Positions 1 to 9,853 of a stretch of DNA of 64,000 nucleotides are shown here, in pieces. This DNA comes from an uncultured Sphingomonadaceae bacterium. GTDB lineage: Bacteria; Pseudomonadota; Alphaproteobacteria; Sphingomonadales; Sphingomonadaceae. The DNA lies in NCBI GenBank assembly GCA_947493955.1, contig CANLSQ010000001.1, positions 868,001-932,000 of the forward strand. The letters run 5' to 3'. Each line of letters starts with the position of its first letter. Positions within the stretch are counted from its first letter, which is position 1. Under the pieces are notes generated by a model, which searched no databases, was not told where the DNA came from, and worked only from the letters and a program-made list of their open reading frames with translations. Made by a program: the position numbers and the translations under genes.

Positions 1-150
1 GAGGGCAATATCGATCCGTTCGCAGGGAATATTAATCCGTTTCATGGCGAGATCCGGGCACTTTGGGGAACGATCGACCCGTTTGCTGGCAATGTTGATC
101 CCTTCGGTGGCAATATTGATCCATTTGAAGGCGCTATAGATCCAGACTCC
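1..150 (+). repeat. Tandem GNIDPF-type peptide repeats in protease N-terminus
   Basis: About seven units of 7-8 codons encode G-(N/T/E/A)-(I/V)-(D/N/R)-P-F-x, with one divergent unit (EIRALWG). The array enters from the left edge, so its copy number is unknown. Confidence 0.8.
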
Positions 151-2721
151 GGTCATATATTGCCGAGCTATCACCAGATGAACGGCTTTTGGCAGAGTTT
201 TGGTGCGAGCTGGAGACAGACCAATTTGCAGCTGAATGATATCGCCAATAATGGCGATGCTAACTGGAAAACCAGCCGGTTGAACTATCAGATCACGGAT
301 TTGATCAATCAGTCCAGAAATGTTTGGGGATCGGCCATAGAGGCACGCACAGGCCAATCTTTCGAAGCTGCATTTCTGGATCCGCTATTTTCAAAATTCG
401 GTATTACCAGTGACCGGGTCGCCGGTTTCCGTTCCTTGACTGCCGCGAAGCGTGCGCAGCTGGTAACGGAGTGGTTTGACGGGTTGATGGAATATACTGG
501 CAACGACCGCGTTGATCACTGGATGAAAGCCGTCAACTGGACGCCAGAGCTGACAAAAATTCAGGGCAGTGGCGCAGATAGCGTCATCGGCATTTTGGAC
601 TCTTCCATTGTTAATGATCCGGACCTTGAAGGTAATGTCTTCCATTCCGGTGGTTATCAGGCCCATGTTGGTGGGCATGGAACCGGCGTCGCCAGTCTTT
701 TGATTGCTGATCACGACGGTCGCGGTGTCATGGGGATTGCGCCCAATGCTTCGGTCGCAACCTACAACCCGTTTGACCATACCGGCAGCGCATCCTGGGA
801 TGACATTGAGGATGGTATTGTTTCGCTGAAGAGTGCGAATGCCAGCGTTATCAATATGTCTCTTGGCGTGTCAGGCTGGACGCTGCACCCTGAGTGGAAC
901 AATGTGTTTAACGATAGCAAGGTCAAAAAGGTCGCGAATGACACCGTGTTTGTGATTGCCGCTGGCAATGATGGCATGACCCAGACCCAAGATGTCGAAT
1001 TCAAACGCAATGCAGACTTTGGACTGATTGTGGTCGGCGCCATTGATCCGGTTGGGAATATTTCCAGTCTGTCAAACAAGCCGGGATCGGTTTGTCTTTC
1101 GACATCGGGCCACTGTGTCGATGGTAACTATCTCCGGGACATTTTTATTGTCGCGCCCGGCGAACTCATATTGATGGCTGACGGCAACGGCGGTGTAACC
1201 CGACGGTCCGGCACATCATTTGCTGCGCCATTGGTATCGGGTGCGATAACATTGCTGCATGACCGCTGGCCCTGGCTTGCTCAGCATCCGGAAGAAACCG
1301 TCAGCATCATTCTGAAATCTGCCAAGGATTTGGGCGAACCAGGTGTTGATGATGTCTATGGTGTAGGATTGCTTGACGTAGAGGCGTCCCAGTCACCCTT
1401 AGATTTTGGCGCACTTGATTTTTATGAGTATCGGAACAACAAAAAGATCAAGCGAACCGCGTCAGACCTGCAAAGGACAGGCGTGGGGGATACCTGGAAT
1501 GCCGATGGCATTTTCTTGACCATGTTTGAAACCATTGGGAAAACATATCGCGACTTTGTAGTGCCGTTTTCTGACCAGCTAATTGGCCAAAAATCAAGCG
1601 TGACCGGATCCAACGAATATTTTCAGTCCTATATCACCGAGCGGTTCGTTGATTGGTCAACCAACGGTTTTACGGCATCGAACACAGTGGGCGGATTTAC
1701 TGATATTGCCAGCTATGCGAGTCCGAAACGGGAAGGTTGGAACTTTGCGGTATCGGCGGCAAACCCGACGCAGTATCTGAGAAATGGTCGGCAAGGTGAA
1801 ATCCCGCATAGTGCAGTGAAATTTGGCGATGCAGCGGGCAAATTCTCGTTCAATGCAGGCTATGGACAAGGCGCGATCGCATTGCTCGGTCAGCAGTCTT
1901 TTGGTCTGACGTCAGATTATGATTCAAACAACGGTGGTTTGAACCCCATTCTCGGCCTTGCCTCGGGTGGCGGGTTTGTTGATGCCGAATTTGCGATTGC
2001 AAAAAATACCAAAATTGCAGTTGGTATGACCAGTCGCCGTCTTGATCATTCTGAAAATTTCGAACTAACCGAAGCTGAACGGGCGCAATTGCGCGGTGCC
2101 AAGGATTATCAGGCCAGCGCATTCAACCTTAGAATGACACATAAGCCGATAAAGGCTGCGACAGTGAGCGTGAGTTTCGCGACCCTGGACGAAAAAGACG
2201 GCCTGCTCGGTGTCCAATCCGCGCTCGATAACGACCTACGGCACGGTTCGCAGAGCAGAACGATGACACTGGGAGCAAGTTTCGACCTGCCGCACGGCAT
2301 CAATATCGCTGCATCCGCCACCGCCGCGCTTACCAAGTCGAATGGTGGCAGCGACCAGAATCTGCGGACGAACGGCAATGTCAGAAGTTCGGCTTATGCG
2401 TTTTCCATCGGAAAACAGGGGCTGATGCGCAAAAATGACCGTTTGCGCCTGTCGTTCACACAGCCGATGCATATCGAAAACGGTACAGTTGAATATAGTG
2501 CCGTTGAAGTAGTTGACAGATCAACTGGCGAAATTGGAAATGTTACGCGCAGTTTCAGTATTGCCGACGAGAGCCGCCGGTTCACCGGAGAATTTCTCTA
2601 TGCCACCCCGATGAAGGGGGGAGGTGAACTGTCATTCTTTGGCCGTGCTGAATATGGTGGAAATTCAGGTAACAATGTTAACCAAATAATAGCAGGTGGT
2701 CTGCTAAGTATCCCATTCTAA
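1..2721 (+). CDS. S8 (subtilisin-like) serine protease autotransporter, 5' end outside window
   Basis: The reading frame is open from base 1, so the gene begins upstream of the window; TTG 160 and ATG 178 lie inside it and are not its start. The first ~50 residues are tandem G-N-I-D-P-F-A type repeats (GNIDPFAG, GTIDPFAG, GNVDPFGG, GNIDPFEG). A subtilase domain follows with the full catalytic set: Asp in GILDSS (codon ~598), His in GGHGTGVA (~676), oxyanion Asn in IAAGND (~967) and Ser in SGTSFAAP (~1216). The C-terminal ~300 residues alternate short polar and hydrophobic strands and end in Ile-Pro-Phe, as expected for an outer-membrane barrel with a terminal aromatic. I infer a type V secreted surface protease; its substrate is unknown. 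The signal peptide would lie outside the window. Confidence 0.88.
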   Translation, partial: EGNIDPFAGNINPFHGEIRALWGTIDPFAGNVDPFGGNIDPFEGAIDPDSGHILPSYHQMNGFWQSFGASWRQTNLQLNDIANNGDANWKTSRLNYQITDLINQSRNVWGSAIEARTGQSFEAAFLDPLFSKFGITSDRVAGFRSLTAAKRAQLVTEWFDGLMEYTGNDRVDHWMKAVNWTPELTKIQGSGADSVIGILDSSIVNDPDLEGNVFHSGGYQAHVGGHGTGVASLLIADHDGRGVMGIAPNASVATYNPFDHTGSASWDDIEDGIVSLKSANASVINMSLGVSGWTLHPEWNNVFNDSKVKKVANDTVFVIAAGNDGMTQTQDVEFKRNADFGLIVVGAIDPVGNISSLSNKPGSVCLSTSGHCVDGNYLRDIFIVAPGELILMADGNGGVTRRSGTSFAAPLVSGAITLLHDRWPWLAQHPEETVSIILKSAKDLGEPGVDDVYGVGLLDVEASQSPLDFGALDFYEYRNNKKIKRTASDLQRTGVGDTWNADGIFLTMFETIGKTYRDFVVPFSDQLIGQKSSVTGSNEYFQSYITERFVDWSTNGFTASNTVGGFTDIASYASPKREGWNFAVSAANPTQYLRNGRQGEIPHSAVKFGDAAGKFSFNAGYGQGAIALLGQQSFGLTSDYDSNNGGLNPILGLASGGGFVDAEFAIAKNTKIAVGMTSRRLDHSENFELTEAERAQLRGAKDYQASAFNLRMTHKPIKAATVSVSFATLDEKDGLLGVQSALDNDLRHGSQSRTMTLGASFDLPHGINIAASATAALTKSNGGSDQNLRTNGNVRSSAYAFSIGKQGLMRKNDRLRLSFTQPMHIENGTVEYSAVEVVDRSTGEIGNVTRSFSIADESRRFTGEFLYATPMKGGGELSFFGRAEYGGNSGNNVNQIIAGGLLSIPF

Positions 2722-2733
2722 AAGATTTCTTAG

Positions 2734-2760
2734 GGGTGATATGCGTAACCATACTCACCC
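2734..2760. other. Short hairpin between protease and GGDEF/EAL genes
   Basis: GGGTGATATG and CATACTCACCC pair around a 6-nt loop with one bulged base, 12 bases after the protease stop. No T-run follows, so a classical terminator is not supported; it could be an mRNA 3'-end stabiliser or chance. Confidence 0.3.
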
Positions 2761-2796
2761 GTAGTTAGTCGATTTGCTAATCGGGGGGTGGCAAAA

Positions 2797-5415
2797 ATGT
2801 TGGGACGAAAAATAGCAGCGGCACTATTGCTGAGCGCTACCTGGAACATCCCTGCTGCCAACGCGCAAGCAGACGCAGAGCTATCTCCATTTGATGCAAA
2901 GATCACAGAGACAAAATCTTCGATGATGTCTGATCCGGGCCTTGCCCTGAAGTCTGCACGTAAAGCGGCGATCATGGCAGAAGCCATGCCTCAGGCACAG
3001 ATGGCCATTTCGATTGCTACCAGCCAGTGGTTGGAAGGGGAGGCGTTGACCCGTCTCAACAAGCCCAAGCAGGCGGCTCCCGTCATTGCCGAGGCGCTGG
3101 AAAGCGTTAAGCAGGTTGCACCTAACACCAAATTGCATGCGGATCTGCTGAAATCATCCGCCGCCATTGCTGGGCAGACTGGCCGGGTGGAGCAAGCTCT
3201 GGCGACGTTGCATTCTGCCTACCGGATATATGAAAAGCTTGATCAGAAGCGCAGTCAGGCGATCATTCTGCATAATATCGGTTCGATCTATTATGAGGCC
3301 CGCGATTATCCGAGGGTCTTGAGCTATTATGATCAGGCAAAATCGGTTTACGCAGATGATCCTGCTCTCAACCTTTCGTCGCATAATAATCGCGGTAATG
3401 CTTTGCGCGATATGGGTAAGTTTGCTGAGGCTGAGAAGGAATATGGCCTTGCGCTCGAGGTCGCAAAGGAAATGGACAGTGCGCTGTTACAAACCCGTAT
3501 TCTTACCAATCTCGCCTTCGCACAATATGCCCAGGGCGACCTGAAGAGAGCCGAAAAGACAGCGACCTCAGGTCTTGGTCTCGCGGACGGTGCAGCGGCC
3601 GAATGGGAGCCTTTTCTTTGGGGAACAAGAGCCCAGATTGCAGTTGCTGACAACAGGTTGATGCAGGCCAAGAATTTTATCAAGAGGACTTTTGCAGGCG
3701 TCGATCTGGAAAGCTCGACAATGTCCTATCGGGACTACCACGCAACAGCACATGAAGTATTCAGTGCGTTGGGCCGCCATAAAGAGGCTTTGCAGCATCT
3801 CCGCGCATTCAAACGTCTTGACGATAATGGTCGTGACTTGGCTGCATCCACTAACTCGGCACTTTTGGCGGCGCAATTTGACGACGCCAATCGTGAGTTG
3901 GAAATCTCCAAGTTGGAAGCAAAAGAGGCACAGCGGGAATTATTGCTGACGCAATCGCAAACCACACTGCGCTATACCAGCCTGCTACTGGTTGTAGCTT
4001 TCGCGGTTATCGGCGCTCTGTTTTTTGCTGTGGTTTCTGTCCGGCGTCGGCGTAAAGAGGTTAGCGCGGCTAATGCCCGGTTATCGCATGCCGCGAAACA
4101 TGACTTGTTAACAGGTCTCCCAAATCGTGGCTACTTCCGCATGCTCTTGTCAGACGCGCTTGCGCAAACCGGCAAAGCCGGAAGACGTTGTGCTGTGATG
4201 CTGATCGATCTGGACCGCTTCAAAACGGTCAATGATACGCTAGGACATAATATTGGAGACCAGCTGCTCTGTCATGTTGCGGAACATCTGAAGGATGTGG
4301 CCGGCAACAAGGCCCATGCCGTTCGCTTGAGCGGTGATGAATTTGCCTTGGTGGTTCCGGATATCGAAAGCGACGGAGCACTCGAACAGCTCGGTGAAGA
4401 GGTAATTCAACAGCTGAGCGGCACTCATTCCATTGAAGGAACGTCGGTAAATGTCGGGGCTACGGTTGGTATGGCGGTTGGACCGAATGACAGTGATGAT
4501 GTCCAAACGCTGACGCGCAGCGCTGACCTTGCTCTTTACCATGGGAAAGAGTCGGGCAGGGGGCAGTGCGTTCGTTACAAGAAATTCATGCAGATTGAAG
4601 CAGATGAGCGCCATATTCTGGAAAATGATCTGCGTGATGCACTGGAAAATGGTGATCTGTCGATTGCCTATCAATCGATTGTAGATGCGAGCAGTGAAGA
4701 GATTATCGGCTACGAATCTCTGTTGCGTTGGGATCATCCCACCCGCGGAGAGATTTCTCCAGCCATTTTTATTCCGATCGCAGAAGAAGCGCGTTTGATT
4801 GGCCATATTGGCTCTTGGGTTCTGCGCACAGCCTGCGAGCATGCAAAAACCTGGCCGGATCATGTCAGGCTTTCTGTCAATGTTTCGGCCCTGCAGGTTG
4901 AAGGTGGTGGTCTTGCCAGTAACATCATCAGCGCTCTGGCCGCCAGCGGCCTCAGCCCGGAAAGGCTGGAACTGGAGGTTACCGAAAGCGTCTTCCTCGA
5001 CAAACATGAAAAAACGGACGCGATTCTGGAAGGTTTACGTTCGCTGGGGATCAATTTGGTTCTGGATGACTTTGGCACGGGCTATTCATCACTTGGCTAT
5101 CTGCGTCGCGCCAGTTTTTCGACCATCAAGATCGATCGCAGCTTTGTAAAGTCGGCTACACAGGGATCAACTGAAAGCCTCGCGATTATCCGTGCAATTG
5201 TTTCCATGGCCCAGGAACTGGGAATGGAAACAACCGCGGAAGGAATTGAGACCAGGGAAGAACTGGCTATCATGCAGGAATTGGGCTGCACCCAGCTGCA
5301 AGGCTATCTGTTTTCACGTCCGACAAAATCGGTGTCCGGTAAAACAACTACAGATATCTACGAAAACGCAGTTGTTCCATTTTATCACAACGAACTGCAA
5401 CGCAAAGTTGGCTGA
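2797..5415 (+). CDS. Periplasmic TPR sensor with GGDEF and EAL domains (cyclic-di-GMP turnover)
   Basis: The protein has a signal peptide (MLGRKIAAALLLS... ending near NAQA), TPR-like helical repeats to about residue 385, one membrane segment near 393-415 (SLLLVVAFAVIGALFF), then cytoplasmic GGDEF and EAL domains. The GGDEF core is intact in layout (DLLTGLPNR, DLDRFKTVNDTLGH), with the signature read as RLSGDEF; I see no RxxD inhibitory site before it. The EAL domain reads YESLLRW instead of EAL but keeps NVSALQ, the ELEVTES glutamate, LDDFGTGYSSL, IKIDRSF, AEGIET and LQGYLFSRP, so phosphodiesterase activity is plausible. ATG 2797 has a G-run 8 nt upstream; GTG 2788 is possible. It likely links a periplasmic protein-protein cue to c-di-GMP. 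The gene ends 10 nt from the convergent adhesin gene. Confidence 0.88.
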   Translation: MLGRKIAAALLLSATWNIPAANAQADAELSPFDAKITETKSSMMSDPGLALKSARKAAIMAEAMPQAQMAISIATSQWLEGEALTRLNKPKQAAPVIAEALESVKQVAPNTKLHADLLKSSAAIAGQTGRVEQALATLHSAYRIYEKLDQKRSQAIILHNIGSIYYEARDYPRVLSYYDQAKSVYADDPALNLSSHNNRGNALRDMGKFAEAEKEYGLALEVAKEMDSALLQTRILTNLAFAQYAQGDLKRAEKTATSGLGLADGAAAEWEPFLWGTRAQIAVADNRLMQAKNFIKRTFAGVDLESSTMSYRDYHATAHEVFSALGRHKEALQHLRAFKRLDDNGRDLAASTNSALLAAQFDDANRELEISKLEAKEAQRELLLTQSQTTLRYTSLLLVVAFAVIGALFFAVVSVRRRRKEVSAANARLSHAAKHDLLTGLPNRGYFRMLLSDALAQTGKAGRRCAVMLIDLDRFKTVNDTLGHNIGDQLLCHVAEHLKDVAGNKAHAVRLSGDEFALVVPDIESDGALEQLGEEVIQQLSGTHSIEGTSVNVGATVGMAVGPNDSDDVQTLTRSADLALYHGKESGRGQCVRYKKFMQIEADERHILENDLRDALENGDLSIAYQSIVDASSEEIIGYESLLRWDHPTRGEISPAIFIPIAEEARLIGHIGSWVLRTACEHAKTWPDHVRLSVNVSALQVEGGGLASNIISALAASGLSPERLELEVTESVFLDKHEKTDAILEGLRSLGINLVLDDFGTGYSSLGYLRRASFSTIKIDRSFVKSATQGSTESLAIIRAIVSMAQELGMETTAEGIETREELAIMQELGCTQLQGYLFSRPTKSVSGKTTTDIYENAVVPFYHNELQRKVG

Positions 5416-5425
5416 AACGAGTCGT

Positions 5426-8400
5426 CTAAAAGCCAATTGCAAAGCCAACCCGTGCACCGGTTGTGCCCTTGACTGACGATCCTGCAATTCCGCCGGAGAA
5501 ATAGACTTTTTCTGTCAACCGGCCGACAAATGCGGTCGAAAAGCCGCGTTGTCCGCCATAGGTGGAAAGATTGAAAGATAGCGACATGGTGCTGTCTGGC
5601 ACGATCATGGCACCGGACATGGCCATTGCCGCTGCGATTCCGCCATTGGCTTGGCGATCTATAAGCGAGACTCGTTCTGTCAATCGGTCCGCTCGCGTTT
5701 CCAGTGCCGCGATACGTCCATCAAAGTCGATCAGTCTGCTGACATCAATGTTCAATGCACCCAGATTGCCGGCTGCATCCGTGGTGACGAGACTGAGTGC
5801 GCCTTCCTGCGCCGCCTGACTGGCTGAGGACGTCAGTCCTGAAATGCGCACCGTCGCGCCTTCGCCGCCCAGCGCGATTAGGTTATCACGGTCTGCAAAA
5901 GCACCCGGACCGATGGCCACGGCGCCTTCACCTGTGGCACTAGCACCATTGCCCAGAGCGATTGCGCCGTTTCCAATCGCGACATTCAGATTACCGATGG
6001 CGACCGCACCCGTGCCCGTGGCGGTGTTGTCCGCGCCCAGGGCTACCGCGCCCGTGCCAGTTGCAAAATTGGGATCACCGATGGCGACTGCGCCATTGCC
6101 AGAGGCGGTATTATTGGAGCCGATGGAGACGGCTTTGCCATTTATCGCCTGGGCACCAACGCCGATGGCCACAGACTCTTCGCCGCTGGCTTCGCTGCCC
6201 TTGCCTATGGCCAAGGCATCCTGACCGGTGGCGCTGGCGCCGGGGCCGCTGCTGTTGCTGTCAAAATAGGCTAGTTCTTCGCCGTTGGCTTCGGCCTGCG
6301 CCAGCGCGCGATTGGCATCGGTCTGCGCCTGCATTGCCTCCGTGCGAGCGGCATCGGCACTGGCTTGCGCCTTGACGGCATTTTCAAAAGCTTCATCCGC
6401 CTTGGCCTGCGCATCGACCACGCCCGCCCCGGCCTGATCTGCGGCCAGCTGTGCAGCCCTGGCTTCTGCACGAGCGGTGTCGGCAGTCGTCTGGGCGGTT
6501 GCCGCACTGGCAAAGGCTTCATCCGCACGGGTCTGCGCTGCGGCGGCTTCTGTGCGCGCGGTATCTGCGGTGTTTTGCGCTGTCGCCGCATTAGCGAGAG
6601 CAGTATCGGCAGTCGATTGGGCATTAGCGGCCGCATTCGCCACGACATTCACCTGTCCGACATTGGCGGCATCGGTATTCTCGGTGCCGGCCGCAACGTT
6701 GGTTATCTGACGCTCACCGCCGACAAAGCCGACCGATAAACTGTTAGCGCGATTAGCAATGGATCCAGCGCCCAGTGCCACCGAATTAATCGCCGTTGCC
6801 TGCGTTTCATTACCGATTGCGACCGCGCCCCTGGCGGAGGCGGTAGCGGCAAGAGCGCCAATATTGTTGGGATCATCGCCATCTGCACCAATAGCGATAG
6901 ACTGGTCACCGCTGGCCACACTTCTTGAACCGAGGGCGGTGCTGCGGTCACCGCTGGCCTGACTGCGAGAACCGAGTGCGGTGCTATATGCACTGGTTGC
7001 GTCGCTGGAAGTTCCGATGGCGGTGCTGCGTTCACCGCTGGCCACACTAGCCTGCCCGGTGGCAGTGCTGCTGATACCGCTAGATTCACTGAAACTTCCG
7101 GTAGCGGTGCTACCGACCCCGCTGGCCCGACTGTCGCGTCCGATAGCGGTGCTGTTGATACCAATAGCCTCGCTGGAAGCCCCGATGGCGGCGCTGCCCA
7201 AACCGCTGGCCACGCTGCTAAATCCGGCGGCGGTACTGCGTGCAGCACTGGCCTGGCTGGAAGCTCCAATGGCGATGCTGCCGGTCCCGCTCGCCGCACT
7301 TCCGGATCCGAACGCGCTTGCTTGGGCATTGTTGGCCAATGCATCATTGCCGACTGCCGTGCTGTCATCGCCCGTGGCCCGCGCGCCCAGAGCATCGGGG
7401 TCCCGGCCATCTTCGCCTATGGCAACAGAACGCGCACCGGTGCTTCGAGAATCCGTACCGACAGCAACGGAACCCTCGCCAGTGGCCTGGGCTCCCCCGC
7501 CAACCGCAGTGGAGCCGGATGCAATCGCACCAAGACCAAGGGCCACCGCCCGTTCGCTGGTCGCCTGCGCATCATTGCCGATTGCAATTGCACCGCTGGC
7601 AGATGCGGTCGCGCCCTGATCATCTGCATCCTCGCCATCAGCGCCAATAGCAATAGAGCGGTCACCGCTGGCCTGACTGGAGTGGCCCAATGCTGTGCTG
7701 TTGATACCGGTCGCCGCACTAAAGGCGCCCGTTGCAGTAGTGTCTATAGCCGTAGCCATACTCGACCGGCCTAGGGCTGTGCTGTCATTGCCAGTGGCGT
7801 CACTCGATACGCCAATCGCTGTGCTGGCGGTCGCCGTTGCCTCGCTTAAAGCGCCTAATGCTGTGGCATTTAGAGCGGTGGCATCACTTACAACACCAAT
7901 TGCGGTGGTGTTCGTTGCGGTTGCTCTGCTGCCGGTTCCCATGGCGGTTCCATTTAGACCGCTGGCCACACTGGCCTGCCCGATCGCAGTGCCATTTGTA
8001 CCGCTGGCCTCACTTCTGTATCCGATCGCGGTGGTGCGATCACCGACGGCTTCACTTCTATATCCGATCGCGGTACTGGTTTCACCACTGGCCGTACTGC
8101 GGGAGCCATAAGCGGTGCTTCTATCGCCTGTTGCCGTTGCCCCGTTTCCACATTCGAGCCTACCGCTGGAATTGTTGCGACAGCTGCTTGCACTGACCGT
8201 GGCGATGGATGCGGTAAGTTGCCCGAGGTTAACAGCGTGAGTATCTTCCGTGCCCGCTGCGACATTCACAATCTGTCGTTCTGCGCCCACCGAGCCTACC
8301 GACACCGTATTCGCGCGATTGGCTATCGAGCTTGCGCCCAGCGCCACCGAATTGAGCGCGGTCGCCTGTGCATCATTACCAATCGCGGCCGCGTCGTCAC

Positions 8401-9601
8401 CCGATGCAACGGCACCAATGCCGTTCCCGAGCTGGCCATCGGCGCCGATCGCTATGGACCGTTGACCGCTGGCCTGACTGAAACGGCCTATAGCAGTGCT
8501 GTCACTACCGGTCGCCGCACTGGAACTGCCAAGCGACGTAGCACCAAAAGCGGTAGCTCGGCTTTCAGAACCTATTGCAGTGCTTCGGATTGCGGTTGCA
8601 TTGCTATCAACACCGGTGGCGGTACTCAGAAGACCGCTAGCTACACTAACAGTTCCAGTGGCAGTGCTATCGTCGCCGGTCGCCTCACTAAAAGCCCCAC
8701 TCGCGGTACTGTTCGTCCCACTGGCTGTGCTTCTGACCCCGGTGGCAGTGCTTGTAGCGGCGCTAGCTTCACTGGCCGCACCTGTAGCGGTACTATTGAG
8801 ACCACTGGCGTCGCTGTTAGCACCATTTGCGGTACTATTGAGACCGCTGGCCTCGGCGTTAGCACCATTTGCGGTGCTGCCAGTGTTGCTAGCCAAGCTC
8901 AAGTAGCCAATGGCGGTGCTGTTGATACCAGTTGCCCGGCTAGAAACGCCCGTAGCGGTGCTTCGGTCGCCAAGGGCCCGACTTAAAGTTCCGGTCGCAG
9001 TGCTACTTTCTCCTCTAGCCGCACTAGAACTGCCAGTGGCAGTGCTGTTCACACCGGTGGCGTCGCTAGAGGCACCGGTGGCAGTGCTTTGGGAGCCACT
9101 GGCCTCACTGAGGTTGCCGGATGCTGTGCTGTTGGCACCGCTTGCTTCGCTGAGAGCGCCAGTCGCCGTGCTGCTCGCACCGCTAGCCTCGCTATCGCCC
9201 CCGATGGCCGTGCTACGAAAGCCGGATGCCGTGCTTGAAACGCCGACTGCGATTGCGTTTGATTCACTAGCAGTGCTGCCCTCTCCAACAGCCGTAGCTC
9301 CAAATTCAGTCGCCGCGCTACCAGAGCCAATCGCAACGCCTTGATTGCCGCTGGCCGTACTGTTTGCGCCAATCGCAGTGCTATCCCTACCGGCAGCTGA
9401 TGCTCCAACGCCGCAAGCTAGGCGATCATCAGCTCCAGATGTCGTGGCACCGCCATCATTATCGGTGCCTGCATCCACCTCGCCATTATTATTGCGATCG
9501 AGCAGGCAGGTTTCCGCCGAAGCAGGGTTGGCCGCGGTCAGCGCCGCGATGCTGGTTGCGAGTAAAAGACTGCAGCGGATGGTTCTGATTGAAGGGGTCA
9601 T
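5426..9601 (-). CDS. YadA-like trimeric autotransporter adhesin
   Basis: A 1391-residue protein starting with a signal peptide (MTPSIRTIRCSLLLATSIAA, cleavage near PASA-ET). ATG 9601 is chosen because AAGGAA lies ~9 nt upstream; a frame extension to 9739 is unlikely. Most of the protein is left-handed beta-roll head sequence of ~14-residue repeats (xSTATGxxSxASGx). There are three head blocks. The first two each end in a neck motif (ERQIVNVAAGTEDTHAVNLG, ERQITNVAAGTENTDAANVG). An Ala-rich heptad stalk (TADTALANAATAQNTADTA) follows the second, then a shorter third head. The C-terminal ~70 residues form the membrane anchor (GFSTAFVGRLTEKVYFSGGI, ending GFAIGF). Short Cys-containing segments start the first two head blocks (ETCLLDRNNN, SCRNNSSGRLECGNG). 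By family it mediates attachment or autoagglutination; the ligand is unknown. Confidence 0.93.
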   Translation of the reverse strand: MTPSIRTIRCSLLLATSIAALTAANPASAETCLLDRNNNGEVDAGTDNDGGATTSGADDRLACGVGASAAGRDSTAIGANSTASGNQGVAIGSGSAATEFGATAVGEGSTASESNAIAVGVSSTASGFRSTAIGGDSEASGASSTATGALSEASGANSTASGNLSEASGSQSTATGASSDATGVNSTATGSSSAARGESSTATGTLSRALGDRSTATGVSSRATGINSTAIGYLSLASNTGSTANGANAEASGLNSTANGANSDASGLNSTATGAASEASAATSTATGVRSTASGTNSTASGAFSEATGDDSTATGTVSVASGLLSTATGVDSNATAIRSTAIGSESRATAFGATSLGSSSAATGSDSTAIGRFSQASGQRSIAIGADGQLGNGIGAVASGDDAAAIGNDAQATALNSVALGASSIANRANTVSVGSVGAERQIVNVAAGTEDTHAVNLGQLTASIATVSASSCRNNSSGRLECGNGATATGDRSTAYGSRSTASGETSTAIGYRSEAVGDRTTAIGYRSEASGTNGTAIGQASVASGLNGTAMGTGSRATATNTTAIGVVSDATALNATALGALSEATATASTAIGVSSDATGNDSTALGRSSMATAIDTTATGAFSAATGINSTALGHSSQASGDRSIAIGADGEDADDQGATASASGAIAIGNDAQATSERAVALGLGAIASGSTAVGGGAQATGEGSVAVGTDSRSTGARSVAIGEDGRDPDALGARATGDDSTAVGNDALANNAQASAFGSGSAASGTGSIAIGASSQASAARSTAAGFSSVASGLGSAAIGASSEAIGINSTAIGRDSRASGVGSTATGSFSESSGISSTATGQASVASGERSTAIGTSSDATSAYSTALGSRSQASGDRSTALGSRSVASGDQSIAIGADGDDPNNIGALAATASARGAVAIGNETQATAINSVALGAGSIANRANSLSVGFVGGERQITNVAAGTENTDAANVGQVNVVANAAANAQSTADTALANAATAQNTADTARTEAAAAQTRADEAFASAATAQTTADTARAEARAAQLAADQAGAGVVDAQAKADEAFENAVKAQASADAARTEAMQAQTDANRALAQAEANGEELAYFDSNSSGPGASATGQDALAIGKGSEASGEESVAIGVGAQAINGKAVSIGSNNTASGNGAVAIGDPNFATGTGAVALGADNTATGTGAVAIGNLNVAIGNGAIALGNGASATGEGAVAIGPGAFADRDNLIALGGEGATVRISGLTSSASQAAQEGALSLVTTDAAGNLGALNIDVSRLIDFDGRIAALETRADRLTERVSLIDRQANGGIAAAMAMSGAMIVPDSTMSLSFNLSTYGGQRGFSTAFVGRLTEKVYFSGGIAGSSVKGTTGARVGFAIGF

Positions 9602-9771
9602 GATGCAAATTCCTTGATTGGGGTGCGCGCCAGTGCGGCGGCTTGGCGGGCGGGTCGGCTCGATAATGTCGGTTGGATATCTGGAGTGCTTGGTTGGCAC
9701 GCGCGAAACGGACGGGACACCGGGGAGCACCCCGCCCATTCCCGCGGGTGCCTACTCATGCCCCCTCGACA

Positions 9772-9790
9772 TCGAGCCTCGAAGGCTCGA
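9772..9790. promoter_or_regulatory. Perfect palindrome TCGAGCCT-CGA-AGGCTCGA
   Basis: An 8-bp inverted repeat with a 3-nt centre, ~170 bases upstream of the adhesin start. It could be an operator half-site pair for the divergent regulator or a leader hairpin. Function is inferred only from position and symmetry. Confidence 0.4.
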
Positions 9791-9853
9791 ATCTCGGTCG
9801 TGCGACAGCGCGTAAAATAGTGGCTCATATGGTCCTCCCCGGTGCCTTCAAAC

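Noticed and set aside
5562-9617. Several long open frames on the plus strand opposite the adhesin gene
   Set aside because: They are antisense images of the 42-base head repeats (repetitive Pro/Ala/Leu/Val peptides such as PLATLACPVAVLL), have no ribosome sites, and the opposite strand has an unmistakable YadA-like protein.
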